Part shown: positions 18,587 to 28,807 of the stretch, piece by piece
Numbering within the stretch: the first letter of the stretch is position 1
Layout: the number at the start of each line of letters is the position of its first letter
Source of the DNA: Campylobacter peloridis LMG 23910
GTDB lineage: Bacteria > Campylobacterota > Campylobacteria > Campylobacterales > Campylobacteraceae
Assembly: GCF_000816785.1 (NCBI RefSeq)
Contig: NZ_CP007766.1
Location: 682,001-746,000, forward strand
Reading direction: 5' to 3'
Length of the DNA: 64,000 nt
Made by a program: the position numbers and the translations under genes
The notes under the pieces: generated by a model
What the model was told of the DNA's origin: nothing
What the model saw: only the letters and a program-made list of their open reading frames with translations
Database searches by the model: none

Positions 18587-20369
18587 AATAATTTTTATCT
18601 TATTATTTTTTCATTATAGTATTTTTGCTAATGCTGAGATTAAAAAATTTGATCAAATTTTTTTAAGTTCTTCATCTGAAATAAAATTGCAATTACACCA
18701 GCAATTAAAATCTTTGTATATACAAAGTGTTATTAGTGATAATCAAGATGATAAAAAAGAAATTTTAAAAAGATTGATTATTAGCTCTAATTCTTTAGGG
18801 TTTGATGATAAAGCATATATAGAAGAATTAAAAGATGAAGGTGTTAAAGATGAGGAAATTAAAAGATTAAAAAATGCACTTAATGTAATTCAAGATCAAA
18901 AAATCAAAAAGATAGGAACTAAACAGGAAAATATTAGTAAAAAAGAAGATAGTAAAAAAGAAGATAGTAAAAAAGAAGAGCTCGCGATTTTAGCTGTTGA
19001 AAAAAAAATAAATGGTGTTTTGCTTAATTTAAATGGCAATATTGAACAAAAAGATATAAAAAACTTTACATTAAAAGGGGATAATTTTCGTTATGTTGCA
19101 GATTTTAGCGGAATTTTAAAAGGTGCTAAACAAAATTTTGAATTTAAAGATTTTGACATTATTGTTTCTCAGTTTAATCCTGCTACTATAAGAATAGTTT
19201 TAACATCTAAAAAAGAGTTAAAAGTTAAAATAGAATTAAAAGAAAAAATACTTTTTATGGGAATAGATGAAAATAAAAAAATAGAAGCAAAACCTAATTT
19301 AGAAAAAAACAAAAAAGTATCTACTACTAAGAAAAAAGAAGAACCTTTGTATATTTTAAAATCTTTAAAAGAAAAAAATGGAATTAGTGTTAAATTAGAT
19401 AATGAACTTGATTATGAAGATATAAAAATTAACTCTTTTAAAGATGGAAAAACATATAGATCTATTGTGAGTTTTAAGGCTATTTTAGAAGGGGATAGAA
19501 AAAAATATGATATAAATAAAAATCAATCTATTACCTTAGTTCAGTATGATAAGACGACAGTAAGAATAGTCTTAAGTTCTTTAAATGATTTTAAAGTAAA
19601 TATCGATTTAGATGATGATGATTTGTTTGTAGGTTTTGAAAAAAAAGCTTCTAGTAAAACTTCTGTAAAAAAAATTACGAGTAAAAAGCAAGGTAAAGTT
19701 ATAGTTATTGATCCTGGACATGGTGGTAAGGATCCTGGAACTTTAGGAGATAAAGGTGTTAGAGAAAAAGATGTGGTTTTGAGTGTGGCATTAAAATTAG
19801 GAAATGAATTAAAAAAAAGAGGATATAAGATATATTATACAAGAAGTACAGATAAATTTATAAATCTTAGAGATAGAACTTCTATGGCAAATGAAAAAAT
19901 GGCAGATTTGTTTATTTCAATCCATGCAAATGCCGCTCCAAATAAACAAAGAGCAAAAACTTTACAAGGGATAGAAACTTTCTTTTTGTCTCCTGCAAGA
20001 AGTGAAAGAAGCAAAAAGGCTGCTGAGTTAGAAAATCAATCAGATTTTGAGGAAATGAATTATTTCTCCAAACAAACATTTTTAAATTTCTTAAATCGTG
20101 AAAAAATAGTTGCTTCTAATAAATTAGCTATTGATGTGCAAAAAAAAATCTTAAGCAATGTGAGAAAAAAATATAAAGTTGTTGATGGTGGTGTTAGAGA
20201 AGCGCCTTTTTGGGTGTTAGTAGGAGCTCAAATGCCTGCTATTTTAATAGAAACAGGTTATATTAGTCATCCTAGCGAAAGATCAAGACTTACAAATAAA
20301 AATTTTCAAGAATTGCTAGCTATTGGTATAGCAAATGGCATAGAAAGTTATTTTTACAAAAATCAATGA
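18570..20369 (+). CDS. amiA: N-acetylmuramoyl-L-alanine amidase AmiA
   Basis: 599 aa. Signal peptide (about 1-22). A charged linker holds three SKKED-type repeats (126-137). Two AMIN-like beta domains follow (about 146-231 and 270-356), which target the septum. The Amidase_3 catalytic domain runs from about 375 to 599. Zinc site: [12 protein letters not shown] (His384), the Glu of VREKD, ISIHANA, and the catalytic Glu in [11 protein letters not shown]. It cleaves the amide bond between MurNAc and the stem peptide during daughter-cell separation. The EnvC-like activator and FtsEX are upstream in the same cluster. The frame opens at ATG 18570; ATG 18579 (MLRIIF) is an alternative. The stop overlaps mnmC by 4 bases. 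Confidence 0.92.
   Translation: MVKMLRIIFILLFFHYSIFANAEIKKFDQIFLSSSSEIKLQLHQQLKSLYIQSVISDNQDDKKEILKRLIISSNSLGFDDKAYIEELKDEGVKDEEIKRLKNALNVIQDQKIKKIGTKQENISKKEDSKKEDSKKEELAILAVEKKINGVLLNLNGNIEQKDIKNFTLKGDNFRYVADFSGILKGAKQNFEFKDFDIIVSQFNPATIRIVLTSKKELKVKIELKEKILFMGIDENKKIEAKPNLEKNKKVSTTKKKEEPLYILKSLKEKNGISVKLDNELDYEDIKINSFKDGKTYRSIVSFKAILEGDRKKYDINKNQSITLVQYDKTTVRIVLSSLNDFKVNIDLDDDDLFVGFEKKASSKTSVKKITSKKQGKVIVIDPGHGGKDPGTLGDKGVREKDVVLSVALKLGNELKKRGYKIYYTRSTDKFINLRDRTSMANEKMADLFISIHANAAPNKQRAKTLQGIETFFLSPARSERSKKAAELENQSDFEEMNYFSKQTFLNFLNREKIVASNKLAIDVQKKILSNVRKKYKVVDGGVREAPFWVLVGAQMPAILIETGYISHPSERSRLTNKNFQELLAIGIANGIESYFYKNQ
18936..18980 (+). repeat. Three tandem 15-bp repeats inside amiA
   Basis: agtaaaaaagaagat occurs at 18936-18950 and 18951-18965. 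A third copy (agtaaaaaagaagag) is at 18966-18980. It encodes [15 protein letters not shown] in the linker. Copy-number change keeps the frame and would only alter linker length. Confidence 0.9.
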
Positions 20370-22207
20370 AAAAAGCTAATATTATCATAAAAGATAACGC
20401 TCCATATTCTTTAGACTTTGAAGATTATTATTTCAATTCTAATGATGGATTAAACGAAAGTAAATTTATTTATACTAATGCTTTTGAATTTAGTAATTCT
20501 CAAAATATTATTGCAGAACTTGGTTTTGGTATAGGTTTAAATTTTTTTCTCACTTTAAAGCGTTTTTTGATTGAAAAAAAAGAAAATCAAAGGCTTTTTT
20601 ATATTAGTTTTGAAAATTTTTATATTGAAAAAGAAACATTAAGAGAAATTTATAAAAAACTTAATTTTTATGATGAATTTAAAGATATTTTAGAATATTT
20701 TTTACAATTTTATCCACCTTGTAAAGATGGGGTTTATAGATTTTATTTTCAAAATTGTTTTTTAGATTTAGTTTTTGGAGAAGCTAAAGAGAAATTATCT
20801 AATTTAAGTTTTCAAGCTAATGTTTGGTATTTAGATGGTTTTGCACCTTCTAAAAATAGTGATATGTTTGATAAGGATATTATAAAATTAGTAGCTAAAA
20901 ATTCAAGTGTAAATGCAAATGTTTTAACTTTTTCTGCTGCTAGTTCACTTAAAAATGCATTGTGTGAGAATAATTTTAATGTTAAGAAGGTCAAAGGTTA
21001 TAAAAAAAGAGAAATGCTTCAGGCTAATTTTAAGGGTTTGAAAGAAGAAAAATATGATACTTTGGCTTATTTTAACACACCTTCTTTGAATAAAAAAATT
21101 AAAAAAATAGCTATTATAGGGGCTGGTATATCAGGAGCTAGTTTAGCTTATGAGCTTTCTTTAAGATCTTGTGAAGTTGATATTTTTGAAAAGGAAAATA
21201 CATTAGCTCAAGGAGCATCTGGTAATATTAATGGTATCTTAAGTTCTTTAATCTTAAAACCTAATGTTTTATTGGGAGAATTTTCTCAGTATGCGTTTTT
21301 AGAAGCTAGTAGGTTTTACAGACAAATTTTAAAACTTACTCCTGAAGGTGTTTATGAATTTGCGTATAATCAATTAATGCAAGATCGTTTTGCAAGCCAA
21401 AAAAATAATGTTTTATTTGAAATAGATGGCAATAAGGCTTTCTTAAAAGATGGTTTTTGCATTAAACCACAAGAGGTTGTAAAAACGCTTTTGGAAAAAA
21501 GTCAGGCAAAAATATTTTTTGAACATGATTTTAAAGGATATTCTTATATAAATGAAAAATTTATTTTAGATTTTAATAATCAGATATCTTTGCAAGATTA
21601 CGATGTTTTGATTTTTGCTCAAGGTGCTAATGTAAAAAACTTTTTATCTTATAAATATATGAATTTAAGTAGCGTTAGAGGGCAATGTACTCATGTAAAA
21701 CCTTTTTTGGATAATTTACATGCCTTTTCTTCTAAAGGCTATATTTGCCCTATAAATAAAGAAGCAAATTTGCAACTTATTGGTGCAAGTTATGATAGAT
21801 TGAGTCAAGAATGCAAATTATCAAGAAGCGATGATTTGCAAAATATTGAAAACATAAAGGAATTTTTACAAAATCAAAATTTAGAAATTATCGGAGGCAA
21901 GGTTGGTTTTAGATCCTACTCAAGTGATAGATTTGCTATCGTAGGGCAAGCTTATGATGAGGATTTTTATTTAGAAAATTACAAAGCTCTTTTATGGCAT
22001 AAAAATAAAAATCAAAAAAAATTAGAATCTTTCAAGCCATTATATTTTTCAATAGCACATGGCTCAAGAGCTTTTGCTAGTGCTATAGTATCTGCTAGAA
22101 TTATTTCTTCTTTGATTTTTGATGAGCCTAGGATTGAAAAACATTTTATACATGCTTTGCACCCTGCTAGATTTTTAATTCGTAAGTTAAGAAAGGGTTT
22201 GATTTAA
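20366..22207 (+). CDS. mnmC: Bifunctional tRNA mnm5s2U biosynthesis protein MnmC
   Basis: 613 aa. The N-terminal SAM methyltransferase has [10 protein letters not shown] (51-60) and [15 protein letters not shown] (154-168). The C-terminal FAD oxidase starts with [17 protein letters not shown] and [10 protein letters not shown] (from about 248). The oxidase converts cmnm5U to nm5U and the methyltransferase completes mnm5U at the tRNA wobble position. It is shorter than the 668-aa E. coli protein, but both halves have their cofactor motifs. It starts inside the amiA stop (ATGA). Confidence 0.92.
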   Translation: MKKANIIIKDNAPYSLDFEDYYFNSNDGLNESKFIYTNAFEFSNSQNIIAELGFGIGLNFFLTLKRFLIEKKENQRLFYISFENFYIEKETLREIYKKLNFYDEFKDILEYFLQFYPPCKDGVYRFYFQNCFLDLVFGEAKEKLSNLSFQANVWYLDGFAPSKNSDMFDKDIIKLVAKNSSVNANVLTFSAASSLKNALCENNFNVKKVKGYKKREMLQANFKGLKEEKYDTLAYFNTPSLNKKIKKIAIIGAGISGASLAYELSLRSCEVDIFEKENTLAQGASGNINGILSSLILKPNVLLGEFSQYAFLEASRFYRQILKLTPEGVYEFAYNQLMQDRFASQKNNVLFEIDGNKAFLKDGFCIKPQEVVKTLLEKSQAKIFFEHDFKGYSYINEKFILDFNNQISLQDYDVLIFAQGANVKNFLSYKYMNLSSVRGQCTHVKPFLDNLHAFSSKGYICPINKEANLQLIGASYDRLSQECKLSRSDDLQNIENIKEFLQNQNLEIIGGKVGFRSYSSDRFAIVGQAYDEDFYLENYKALLWHKNKNQKKLESFKPLYFSIAHGSRAFASAIVSARIISSLIFDEPRIEKHFIHALHPARFLIRKLRKGLI

Positions 22208-22264
22208 AACATCTGTTAATGATAAGATATTATATTACTTATAAATTAGAATTAATGGTGTGTA

Positions 22265-23089
22265 ATGAGAATCTTTTATTTGGTTTTATTTTTATTTAGT
22301 CAAAGTTTTTCTTCTAGTTTAGAAGAGAGTTTAAATGTAGATACTAACATCACGCTTGATACAAATAAAGAAAAAGTTTCAAAACAAGTTTTATTTAAAA
22401 AACCAGAAGAATATCATGCTCAAAATATAGATTTTAACACTTTTGCATCAAATTCTTTAGGAAAACTTTTAAATTTAAGCTCTCATGATAAAACAGAATC
22501 GAATATAGATTTTAATGCTTTAAATATTAATATTAAAAATATTAATTCTTTGTTAGATTATGAAAATTCTTCTTTGCTTTTAGAAAAACAAGCAAAAATA
22601 GGTGAATTAGAGCAAGCATATTCTATAGGACTTATTAATCGTTATGAATTTGATAATTTAAAATTTGGTTTTAATTTTTTTAACGATCAATATAAAGAAA
22701 CATATGCTAAAAAAAGTTTTGGAACAGAGTTGCAATTTAGTAGTTTATTTAAGGCTTATGCAAATTATTATGATATTAAGGAAAATGATGCTGATGATAG
22801 TACTGAAGTGGGTATTATGTTTGATTTACCATATTTTCGTGTTTTGAATATAAATACAAATATTAAAGAAACTCAAAAGCAATATAATATTACTTATTCT
22901 CCATTTTCAATTTTAGACTTATCGTTAAACTATCAAGATGAAAAAATATCAAAAGATCAAACTGCTATGTGGGTTAAATTTAAGCTTAGTTATGAACAAA
23001 ATCTTATAAAACAAATCTACAATGGATGGTATCAACCAAATCATATTAATCAATTTGATAGATATGATTTTGCAACTAGAAATTACTAA
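22265..23089 (+). CDS. Hypothetical exported protein
   Basis: 274 aa. The N-terminal signal peptide (MRIFYLVLFLFSQSFSSS) has no lipobox. The mature part has charged, beta-prone segments (LKFGFNFFNDQYKE, TEVGIMFDLPYF, LDLSLNYQDEKI) that suggest a periplasmic or outer-membrane-associated protein. I recognise no family. A protein of this kind sits beside rseP in C. jejuni as I recall. Its last 4 bases overlap the convergent rseP stop, with no terminator between the two genes. Confidence 0.72.
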   Translation: MRIFYLVLFLFSQSFSSSLEESLNVDTNITLDTNKEKVSKQVLFKKPEEYHAQNIDFNTFASNSLGKLLNLSSHDKTESNIDFNALNINIKNINSLLDYENSSLLLEKQAKIGELEQAYSIGLINRYEFDNLKFGFNFFNDQYKETYAKKSFGTELQFSSLFKAYANYYDIKENDADDSTEVGIMFDLPYFRVLNINTNIKETQKQYNITYSPFSILDLSLNYQDEKISKDQTAMWVKFKLSYEQNLIKQIYNGWYQPNHINQFDRYDFATRNY

Positions 23090-24192
23090 TTACTCATAAA
23101 ACGGGTTATATCATTATAAGTAACAAATATCATTAAGGTTAAAAGTAGAGCCATTCCAAAATAACTAAGATACTCAAAACATATTCTTGGGACTTCTTTT
23201 TTAAAAATTAACTCATAAAAATTAAAGAGTATATGTCCTCCATCTAAAGCAGGAATAGGTAGTAAATTTAAAACACCAAGATTGATAGAAATTAAAGCTG
23301 TGATTAAAAATAAAACTACTATGCTAGTATTTGCTGCCTTGGAGGTTATATCTACCATAGTGATAATTCCACCCATATTTTTAGCGTCTAATTCTCCGCT
23401 TATGATTTTAGCTAATCCTTTAAAAATCAACATAGAAGCTTCTAGGCTTTCTTCATAAGCATATTTTATACTACTAAAACCTTGATGATAAATAGTTACA
23501 AATTCATTTTTAGGAGCTATACCAATAAGTGGTTTTTGCACTTTTTGATAAAATTCATTATAACCTTGATCAATTTGTGGGGTAAGGGTGATATCGATAA
23601 TTTGCCCATTTCTTTCTATTTTTAATAAAGTAGGTTTGATATGAACTAGTTTGCTAATTTCTTCAAAATTTTGAATTTTTATTCCATCAATGGCTAAAAT
23701 TTTATCTCCAATTTGTAAATTTGCTTTAGCAGCTGCTGAATTAGGAGCTATATTTCCTATGATAGGAGCTATTTTTTGAATACCTAAAAAACCTATGGCT
23801 ATATAGAGCAAAAAAGCTAAGAAAAAATTAAAAAATGGCCCTGCAAAAAGTATATAAATTTTAGCTAAAGGTGTTAAGCTATTATAGCTATTAGGATCAT
23901 AGTTTTTTTCGCTTGGATTTAAGTCATCTTGTCCTTTGAGCTTAACATACCCACCAAAAGGTAAAGCTGATAAACGATATTCTGTATTTTTGTATTGTCT
24001 TTTAAAAATTGCTTTTCCAAAACCTATGCTAAAAATTTCTACATCTACTTTCATATGCTTTGCAGCCAAAAAATGTCCCAACTCGTGAAAGAAAATTAAA
24101 AAAGATATTACTAAAAGTGTTATTAAAAAACTAAAAGAATAAAATTTAAATCCTATGGCTAAAATGATAAATAAAAAAATATATGATTTCAA
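23086..24192 (-). CDS. rseP: Site-2 intramembrane zinc metalloprotease RseP
   Basis: 368 aa. The first helix region carries HELGH (36-40), the zinc motif. FGGYVKLKG follows, then a PDZ domain (about 145-200, GDKILAIDGIKI), and the second zinc site NLLPIPALDGGHI near the C terminus. Four or so membrane helices are present. The family cleaves anti-sigma factors and leftover signal peptides inside the membrane. The relevant substrate in Campylobacter is uncertain. pgsA lies directly upstream, with a 2-base gap. Confidence 0.92.
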   Translation of the reverse strand: MKSYIFLFIILAIGFKFYSFSFLITLLVISFLIFFHELGHFLAAKHMKVDVEIFSIGFGKAIFKRQYKNTEYRLSALPFGGYVKLKGQDDLNPSEKNYDPNSYNSLTPLAKIYILFAGPFFNFFLAFLLYIAIGFLGIQKIAPIIGNIAPNSAAAKANLQIGDKILAIDGIKIQNFEEISKLVHIKPTLLKIERNGQIIDITLTPQIDQGYNEFYQKVQKPLIGIAPKNEFVTIYHQGFSSIKYAYEESLEASMLIFKGLAKIISGELDAKNMGGIITMVDITSKAANTSIVVLFLITALISINLGVLNLLPIPALDGGHILFNFYELIFKKEVPRICFEYLSYFGMALLLTLMIFVTYNDITRFMSN

Positions 24193-24194
24193 TG

Positions 24195-24725
24195 TTAAAC
24201 CTTTTTTAGGTGATTTACATAAGCTAAAATATATTCAAAAGCAGAATATAAAGTTAGTATTAAAGCAATGAATAATAAAACATTAGCAAATGGCCATTGC
24301 ATAATTAAAAATATAATAGCTATCATTTGAAATGTCGTTTTTATTTTTCCCGCAAAAGAAGCACTGACATCAATCTTTTCACTAACCATAACAACTCTAA
24401 AACCAGTGATAAAAAATTCTCTTACTAAAATGATGTAAATTATCCAAGGATCAGCTCTTTGGGTTAATAATAAACCCAAAAAAGCAGCCAAAACAAGCAT
24501 TTTATCAGCTAGTGGATCGATGATAGCCCCAAGCTTTGTTGTTTGATTCCAAGTTCTTGCGATATAACCATCAAAAAAATCTGTTAAAGCAGCTATGCCA
24601 AATACAACACAAGCAAAGTAATTTACCCAGCTAGGATGGATATTTTCAAAATCATTGATTAATAAAAAAAATAAAAGCGGGGCTAATAGTATTCTTATAA
24701 AAGCTAAGATATTGGGTAAATTCAT
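24195..24725 (-). CDS. pgsA: CDP-diacylglycerol-glycerol-3-phosphate phosphatidyltransferase
   Basis: The frame opens at 24800, but the true start is almost certainly the ATG at 24725 (MNLPNILAFIRI): AAGGAAA lies about 10 bases before it, family members begin this way, and the upstream codons overlap fabL. That gives 176 aa. The CDP-alcohol phosphotransferase motif D-G-x2-A-R-x8-G-x3-D-x3-D is present as DGYIARTWNQTTKLGAIIDP and LADK. Membrane helices follow. It makes phosphatidylglycerol phosphate, the precursor of PG and cardiolipin. Confidence 0.9.
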   Translation of the reverse strand: MNLPNILAFIRILLAPLLFFLLINDFENIHPSWVNYFACVVFGIAALTDFFDGYIARTWNQTTKLGAIIDPLADKMLVLAAFLGLLLTQRADPWIIYIILVREFFITGFRVVMVSEKIDVSASFAGKIKTTFQMIAIIFLIMQWPFANVLLFIALILTLYSAFEYILAYVNHLKKV

Positions 24726-24754
24726 TATTGTTTGAAATTTCCTTATATTAAAAT

Positions 24755-24772
24755 ACCCCAAAAAAATGGGGT
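24755..24772 (-). terminator. Weak terminator or intercistronic hairpin between fabL-like and pgsA
   Basis: On the minus strand ACCCCA-TTTTTT-TGGGGT forms a 6-bp stem followed by ATTTTAAT. It lies 5 bases after the fabL-like stop. The stem is short and the U tract broken, so partial attenuation of pgsA is more likely than full termination. Confidence 0.45.
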
Positions 24773-24777
24773 TAAAA

Positions 24778-25557
24778 TTATTTAAAAGTAGTTCCACCAT
24801 CTACAATTAAAGTGTGGCCTGTGATCCAATTTGCCTTATTTGAACATAAAAATAAACAAGCTCCAGCTAAATCCTGAGGCTCTCCAATACGATTTAACGG
24901 ACTAAGATTAATAGTTGCATTTTTAACTTCTTCGTAGTTTGTGAAAGCTTTAAGTGCGTCGGTATCAATCGGCCCACCACTTACCACATTAACGCGTATA
25001 TTTTTAGAACCAAGTTCAGTAGCTGCATAGCGTGCCATAGCCTCTACTGCGGCTTTAGCTGTGCCATGTCCTGCATAATTTTCAATGTGAACTAAATTTC
25101 CAGTCGATGATATAGAAATTATACTACCACCACCAGCTTTTTCCATTCTTTTTGCTGCTTCTTGTGCTCCTACTACAAAAGCATTTACGGTTGCTGTAAA
25201 AATATTATTTATTCCACGAGGTTTTAATTTCATAAATTTAGTATATCCACCTACAACAGCACGACCTGAGATAATAGCATTAGAGATGAAAAAATCTATT
25301 CTGTCAAAATCTTGATCAATTTTTTCAAATAATTCTTTATAAGTTTCTGGTTCAAGTATGTTAAATTCATAAGCTTTTGCTTTAATTTTATAGTTATTTT
25401 CTAAATCCTTTACCATATCCTCAGCAATTTGTGCATTAGAATTATAAGTAAAAGCTATATTAGCTCCTGCTTTTGCAAACTCATATACTATAGCTTTTCC
25501 AATTCCTCTTGTTCCACCGCTAATAACTAAAGTTTTGTTTTGAAAAAAAGTATCCAT
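24778..25557 (-). CDS. Enoyl-ACP reductase of the FabL type (SDR family)
   Basis: 259 aa short-chain dehydrogenase. The cofactor motif is GGTRGIG (14-20). The catalytic pair is spaced Tyr161-x6-Lys168, the enoyl-ACP reductase pattern, rather than the usual Tyr-x3-Lys. Blocks GGGSIISIS, IENYAGHGTAKAA, NVVSGGPIDTDALK and the ending IVDGGTTFK match what I remember of Bacillus FabL. It would reduce enoyl-ACP in fatty-acid elongation. A divergent SDR of other function cannot be excluded. It sits between dapA and pgsA with 1-base spacing from dapA. Confidence 0.75.
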   Translation of the reverse strand: MDTFFQNKTLVISGGTRGIGKAIVYEFAKAGANIAFTYNSNAQIAEDMVKDLENNYKIKAKAYEFNILEPETYKELFEKIDQDFDRIDFFISNAIISGRAVVGGYTKFMKLKPRGINNIFTATVNAFVVGAQEAAKRMEKAGGGSIISISSTGNLVHIENYAGHGTAKAAVEAMARYAATELGSKNIRVNVVSGGPIDTDALKAFTNYEEVKNATINLSPLNRIGEPQDLAGACLFLCSNKANWITGHTLIVDGGTTFK

Positions 25558-26453
25558 TAAAATCCTTTGATATTATAATTTTTCATAATTGTTTCTATTT
25601 TTGCTAAATTACAATCGCTAGGTTTACAAAGTGGTAAACGATACTCTAAAGTAGGGGTTAAACCTGCAATAAACATCGCCGCTTTAATAGGTATAGGATT
25701 GCTTTCGCAAAATAAAATTTTATTAATATTATACAACTCATCGTTAATTTTTTTTGCTTCAATGTATTTTTCTTCTAAAGCTAAATGAGTTAATTTTGAA
25801 ATCATATCAGGAAGTAAATTTGAAGTAACTGAAATGACTCCTTTGCCACCATTTGAAAGTATAGGATAATTAATAGCATCTTCTCCGCTTAAAAGCATCA
25901 TTCTAGGCTCATGTGCCAATAAATCAACACATTTATCAATGCTCCCGCTAGCTTCTTTAACCCCATAAATATTTTCACAATCTCTAAACAACCTTATAAT
26001 GGTATCAGTTTGAAGTTCGCATCCTGTTCTTCCTGGGACATTATATAAAAGAACAGGTATATCAATACTTTTTGCTATTTCTTTATAGTGAAGATACAAA
26101 CCCTCTTGAGTTGGTTTATTATAGTATGGAGTTACGCTTAAAATACCATCAGCACCATGTTCTTGGGCAAATTTAGCTAAGCTTACAGCTTCGTGCGTAG
26201 CATTGCTTCCTGCTCCTGCTAAAACTTTACAATCACTTCCTTTACAAGCATCTAAAGCTATTTCTATGCAAATTCTATGCTCTTCATGTGTCAAAGTAGC
26301 ACTTTCTCCGGTGGTTCCAACAGGAACAACTGCATCAATTCCATTTGCAATTTGTCTTTTTATAAGTTTGTGATAAGTTTGCTCATCTAATTTTCCATTT
26401 TTAAATGGAGTTATTAAAGCTGTCATTGCACCTATAATAATTTTATTGTTCAT
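25557..26453 (-). CDS. dapA: 4-hydroxy-tetrahydrodipicolinate synthase
   Basis: 298 aa from the ATG at 26453. The longer frame opens at GTG 26459, but AAGGAG lies 5 bases before the ATG and too close to the GTG. Signature residues: [21 protein letters not shown] (Tyr137) and the Schiff-base Lys166 in YGVKEASG. It condenses pyruvate with aspartate semialdehyde, the first step to diaminopimelate and lysine, needed for peptidoglycan. It overlaps the M16 protease gene by 11 bases. Confidence 0.95.
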   Translation of the reverse strand: MNNKIIIGAMTALITPFKNGKLDEQTYHKLIKRQIANGIDAVVPVGTTGESATLTHEEHRICIEIALDACKGSDCKVLAGAGSNATHEAVSLAKFAQEHGADGILSVTPYYNKPTQEGLYLHYKEIAKSIDIPVLLYNVPGRTGCELQTDTIIRLFRDCENIYGVKEASGSIDKCVDLLAHEPRMMLLSGEDAINYPILSNGGKGVISVTSNLLPDMISKLTHLALEEKYIEAKKINDELYNINKILFCESNPIPIKAAMFIAGLTPTLEYRLPLCKPSDCNLAKIETIMKNYNIKGF

Positions 26454-27696
26454 CTTCACTCCTTCTTAAAATGATAGTAGTGGATTTGTTTTCATGAAAA
26501 TATTTTTTAGCACAAGTAATCAAATCTTTTTTGCTTAATGCATTTATGTTTTTTTCATAATCAAGCAAAGGTTTTAAATCTCCTTTTGCAAGATAAGAGC
26601 CATAGATGTTTGAAACACTACTTGCATTGTTTAAAGAAAATATAAAATCACTTTTTACAGAATTTTTAATTTTTGTTAAAATTTTATCATCAAATTGACC
26701 ATTTTTGATATTTTCTAAAATCTTTAAGAGTTCTTTTTCAACATCTTCTGCTTTAATATTTTCATTGCATACGCAAATAAATATAAATAAATTCTCATCT
26801 ATATTTTCACTCGCATAAGCATAAAATTCGTTGATTAATTCTAATTTATCAATTAAAATTTCACTTATTAAAGAACTTTTTCCATTACCTAAAAGTTCGC
26901 TCAATGCACAAAGTTTTGGCATATCTTCATGATTAAATGCTGGAATTTTATATGCAAGTGCTAGTAATTGCGTGTCACTTTCTTTATGCAAGATTACGCG
27001 TTTGGCACCATCTTGCTCAGGTTCTTTTTCATGAACTATAGGAATTTCTTTGGTATTTTTTATATCTTGAAAGTGTTTTTTAGCTAAAGTAAAAACTTCA
27101 TTTTCATTTATATCTCCACTAACCAATAATATAGCATTTTTTGGTTGATAAAAAGTTTGATGAAATTCTTGTATATCCTCTATTTTCCAATTTTGTATAT
27201 CTTTAAAAAATCCTATCGGGGTCCAATGGTATGGATGATGTAAAAAGGCATGATTGTATAATCTAAAATACAAATAACCCAAAGGATTATTATCAGTTCT
27301 CCAACGCCTTTCTTCTAAAACAACATTTCTTTCAGGTTGAAACTCATCATCTTTTAAATTTAAATTACGCATTAATTCAGCAAAAAGCCATAAAGATTTA
27401 TCTAAATTTTCACTAGAACATTTTATAAAATAATGCGTATAGTCAAAGCCAGTGCTTGCATTATCTACCCCACCAAAACCTTTAACTATTTTATCAAATT
27501 CACCTGCTTTTAAATTTTTTGTACTTTTAAAATTTAAATGTTCAAGCATATGGGCTATGCCGCTTTTTCCCATTTTTTCATTTCTTGAGCCAACTTTATA
27601 AAATATATCTACACTTATAACTCCGCTTTTTTTGTTAACAGGTAAAGTGTAAATTTCAAGTTTATTTTCAAGGGTGATTTTTTGATAATTAATCAT
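26443..27696 (-). CDS. M16-family (insulinase-like) zinc protease
   Basis: 417 aa. The inverted zinc motif HxxEH is HMLEH (49-53), with the third ligand Glu in the downstream [11 protein letters not shown] block. The second, non-catalytic half is present too, as in processing-peptidase-like proteins. There is no signal peptide, so it is cytoplasmic or exported by another route. It may degrade small peptides; the substrate is unknown. It lies between pyrD and dapA with overlapping ends. Confidence 0.85.
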   Translation of the reverse strand: MINYQKITLENKLEIYTLPVNKKSGVISVDIFYKVGSRNEKMGKSGIAHMLEHLNFKSTKNLKAGEFDKIVKGFGGVDNASTGFDYTHYFIKCSSENLDKSLWLFAELMRNLNLKDDEFQPERNVVLEERRWRTDNNPLGYLYFRLYNHAFLHHPYHWTPIGFFKDIQNWKIEDIQEFHQTFYQPKNAILLVSGDINENEVFTLAKKHFQDIKNTKEIPIVHEKEPEQDGAKRVILHKESDTQLLALAYKIPAFNHEDMPKLCALSELLGNGKSSLISEILIDKLELINEFYAYASENIDENLFIFICVCNENIKAEDVEKELLKILENIKNGQFDDKILTKIKNSVKSDFIFSLNNASSVSNIYGSYLAKGDLKPLLDYEKNINALSKKDLITCAKKYFHENKSTTIILRRSEDEQ

Positions 27697-28751
27697 TTAA
27701 AATTTACTCCTATAGCTTGACTAATATGATTAAACCCATCTTGTTTTAAAAGCTCGATTAAACCTTGGTTGATGTTTTTAACAATACTTGGTCCTTTAAA
27801 AATCATAGCTGTATAAATTTGTATTAAACTTGCTCCATTTTTAATACGCTCATAAGCAAGCTGGGCACTATCTATACCGCCACTTGCTATTAAAATAGTA
27901 TCTTTATAAATTTCTTTAGCCACTTCTTTAAAAAATGTTGCACTTTTTTGAGTGATTAATCTACCACTAATTCCACCAAAGGTTCTTGCATTATCAATTA
28001 AAGAATAATCTATGCTAGTATTTGCCATGATAATACCATCAGCTTTTGCTTTAATTGCACTTTTACAAAGCAAAATAGCATTATCTATACTCATATCTGG
28101 TGCAATTTTTAAAATTATAGGTTTATCAGTAATTTCTTTTGCTTTTTGAAAAAGCAGTGTAATAAATTCTTCACTTTGAAGATCTCTTAAATTTTTGGTA
28201 TTTGGAGAGGATATATTAATAACAAATAAATCACATAAGTTTTTAAATTCATTTAGTAAGATAATATAATCATTTATAGCCTCTTCATTTGGTGTGATTT
28301 TATTTTTGCCTATATTTGCTATCAAAGGTATGCTAAAAGGGTATATTTTTCTTAATTCTTTTGCAATTGCATCTTTACCTTTGTTGTTAAAACCCATCGC
28401 ATTTTGAATGCTTTCTTGTTCAACAAGTCTAAAAAGTCTAGGCTTTTCATTTCCACTTTGAGGTTTAGGGGTAAAAGTTCCATATTCTAAAAAACCAAAA
28501 CCTAAAGCACTTAATGGTCTTATCATAGTTGCGTTTTTATCAAAACCACCTGCTAAACCCACTGGATTATAAAATTTAAGATTAAAAATTTCTTGATTTA
28601 AAGTTTCATCATTGATGATGTAATTTTTTGCAAAAAAACTTAGTCCACCTGGGAAGATGCAATCTAACGAACGCATTCCAAATTCCACTAAAGCATGAGC
28701 ATTTTCAGGTTCAAGCTTATAAAGCAAAGGTTTTATATCATCATAAGTCAT
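27693..28751 (-). CDS. pyrD: Dihydroorotate dehydrogenase (quinone), class 2
   Basis: 352 aa. Features are VGLAGGFDKNA, GFLEYGTFTPKPQSGN, the catalytic Ser in NISSPNTKNLR, and FMN-binding ASGGIDSAQ. The class 2 N-terminal extension (MTYDDIKPLLYKLEPENAH) indicates membrane association and quinone as acceptor. It makes orotate in pyrimidine synthesis. The stop overlaps the M16 gene start by 4 bases. Confidence 0.94.
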   Translation of the reverse strand: MTYDDIKPLLYKLEPENAHALVEFGMRSLDCIFPGGLSFFAKNYIINDETLNQEIFNLKFYNPVGLAGGFDKNATMIRPLSALGFGFLEYGTFTPKPQSGNEKPRLFRLVEQESIQNAMGFNNKGKDAIAKELRKIYPFSIPLIANIGKNKITPNEEAINDYIILLNEFKNLCDLFVINISSPNTKNLRDLQSEEFITLLFQKAKEITDKPIILKIAPDMSIDNAILLCKSAIKAKADGIIMANTSIDYSLIDNARTFGGISGRLITQKSATFFKEVAKEIYKDTILIASGGIDSAQLAYERIKNGASLIQIYTAMIFKGPSIVKNINQGLIELLKQDGFNHISQAIGVNFK

Positions 28752-28807
28752 ATTATTTCCTTACATATCTTACAAAATATAGTATTTTACTAAAAAAATA
28801 ATAATTT

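Noticed and set aside
24726-24800. N-terminal extension of pgsA (MVELLLNNF...)
   Set aside because: It overlaps the fabL-like gene and the hairpin, has no ribosome site, and family members start at MNLPNIL.
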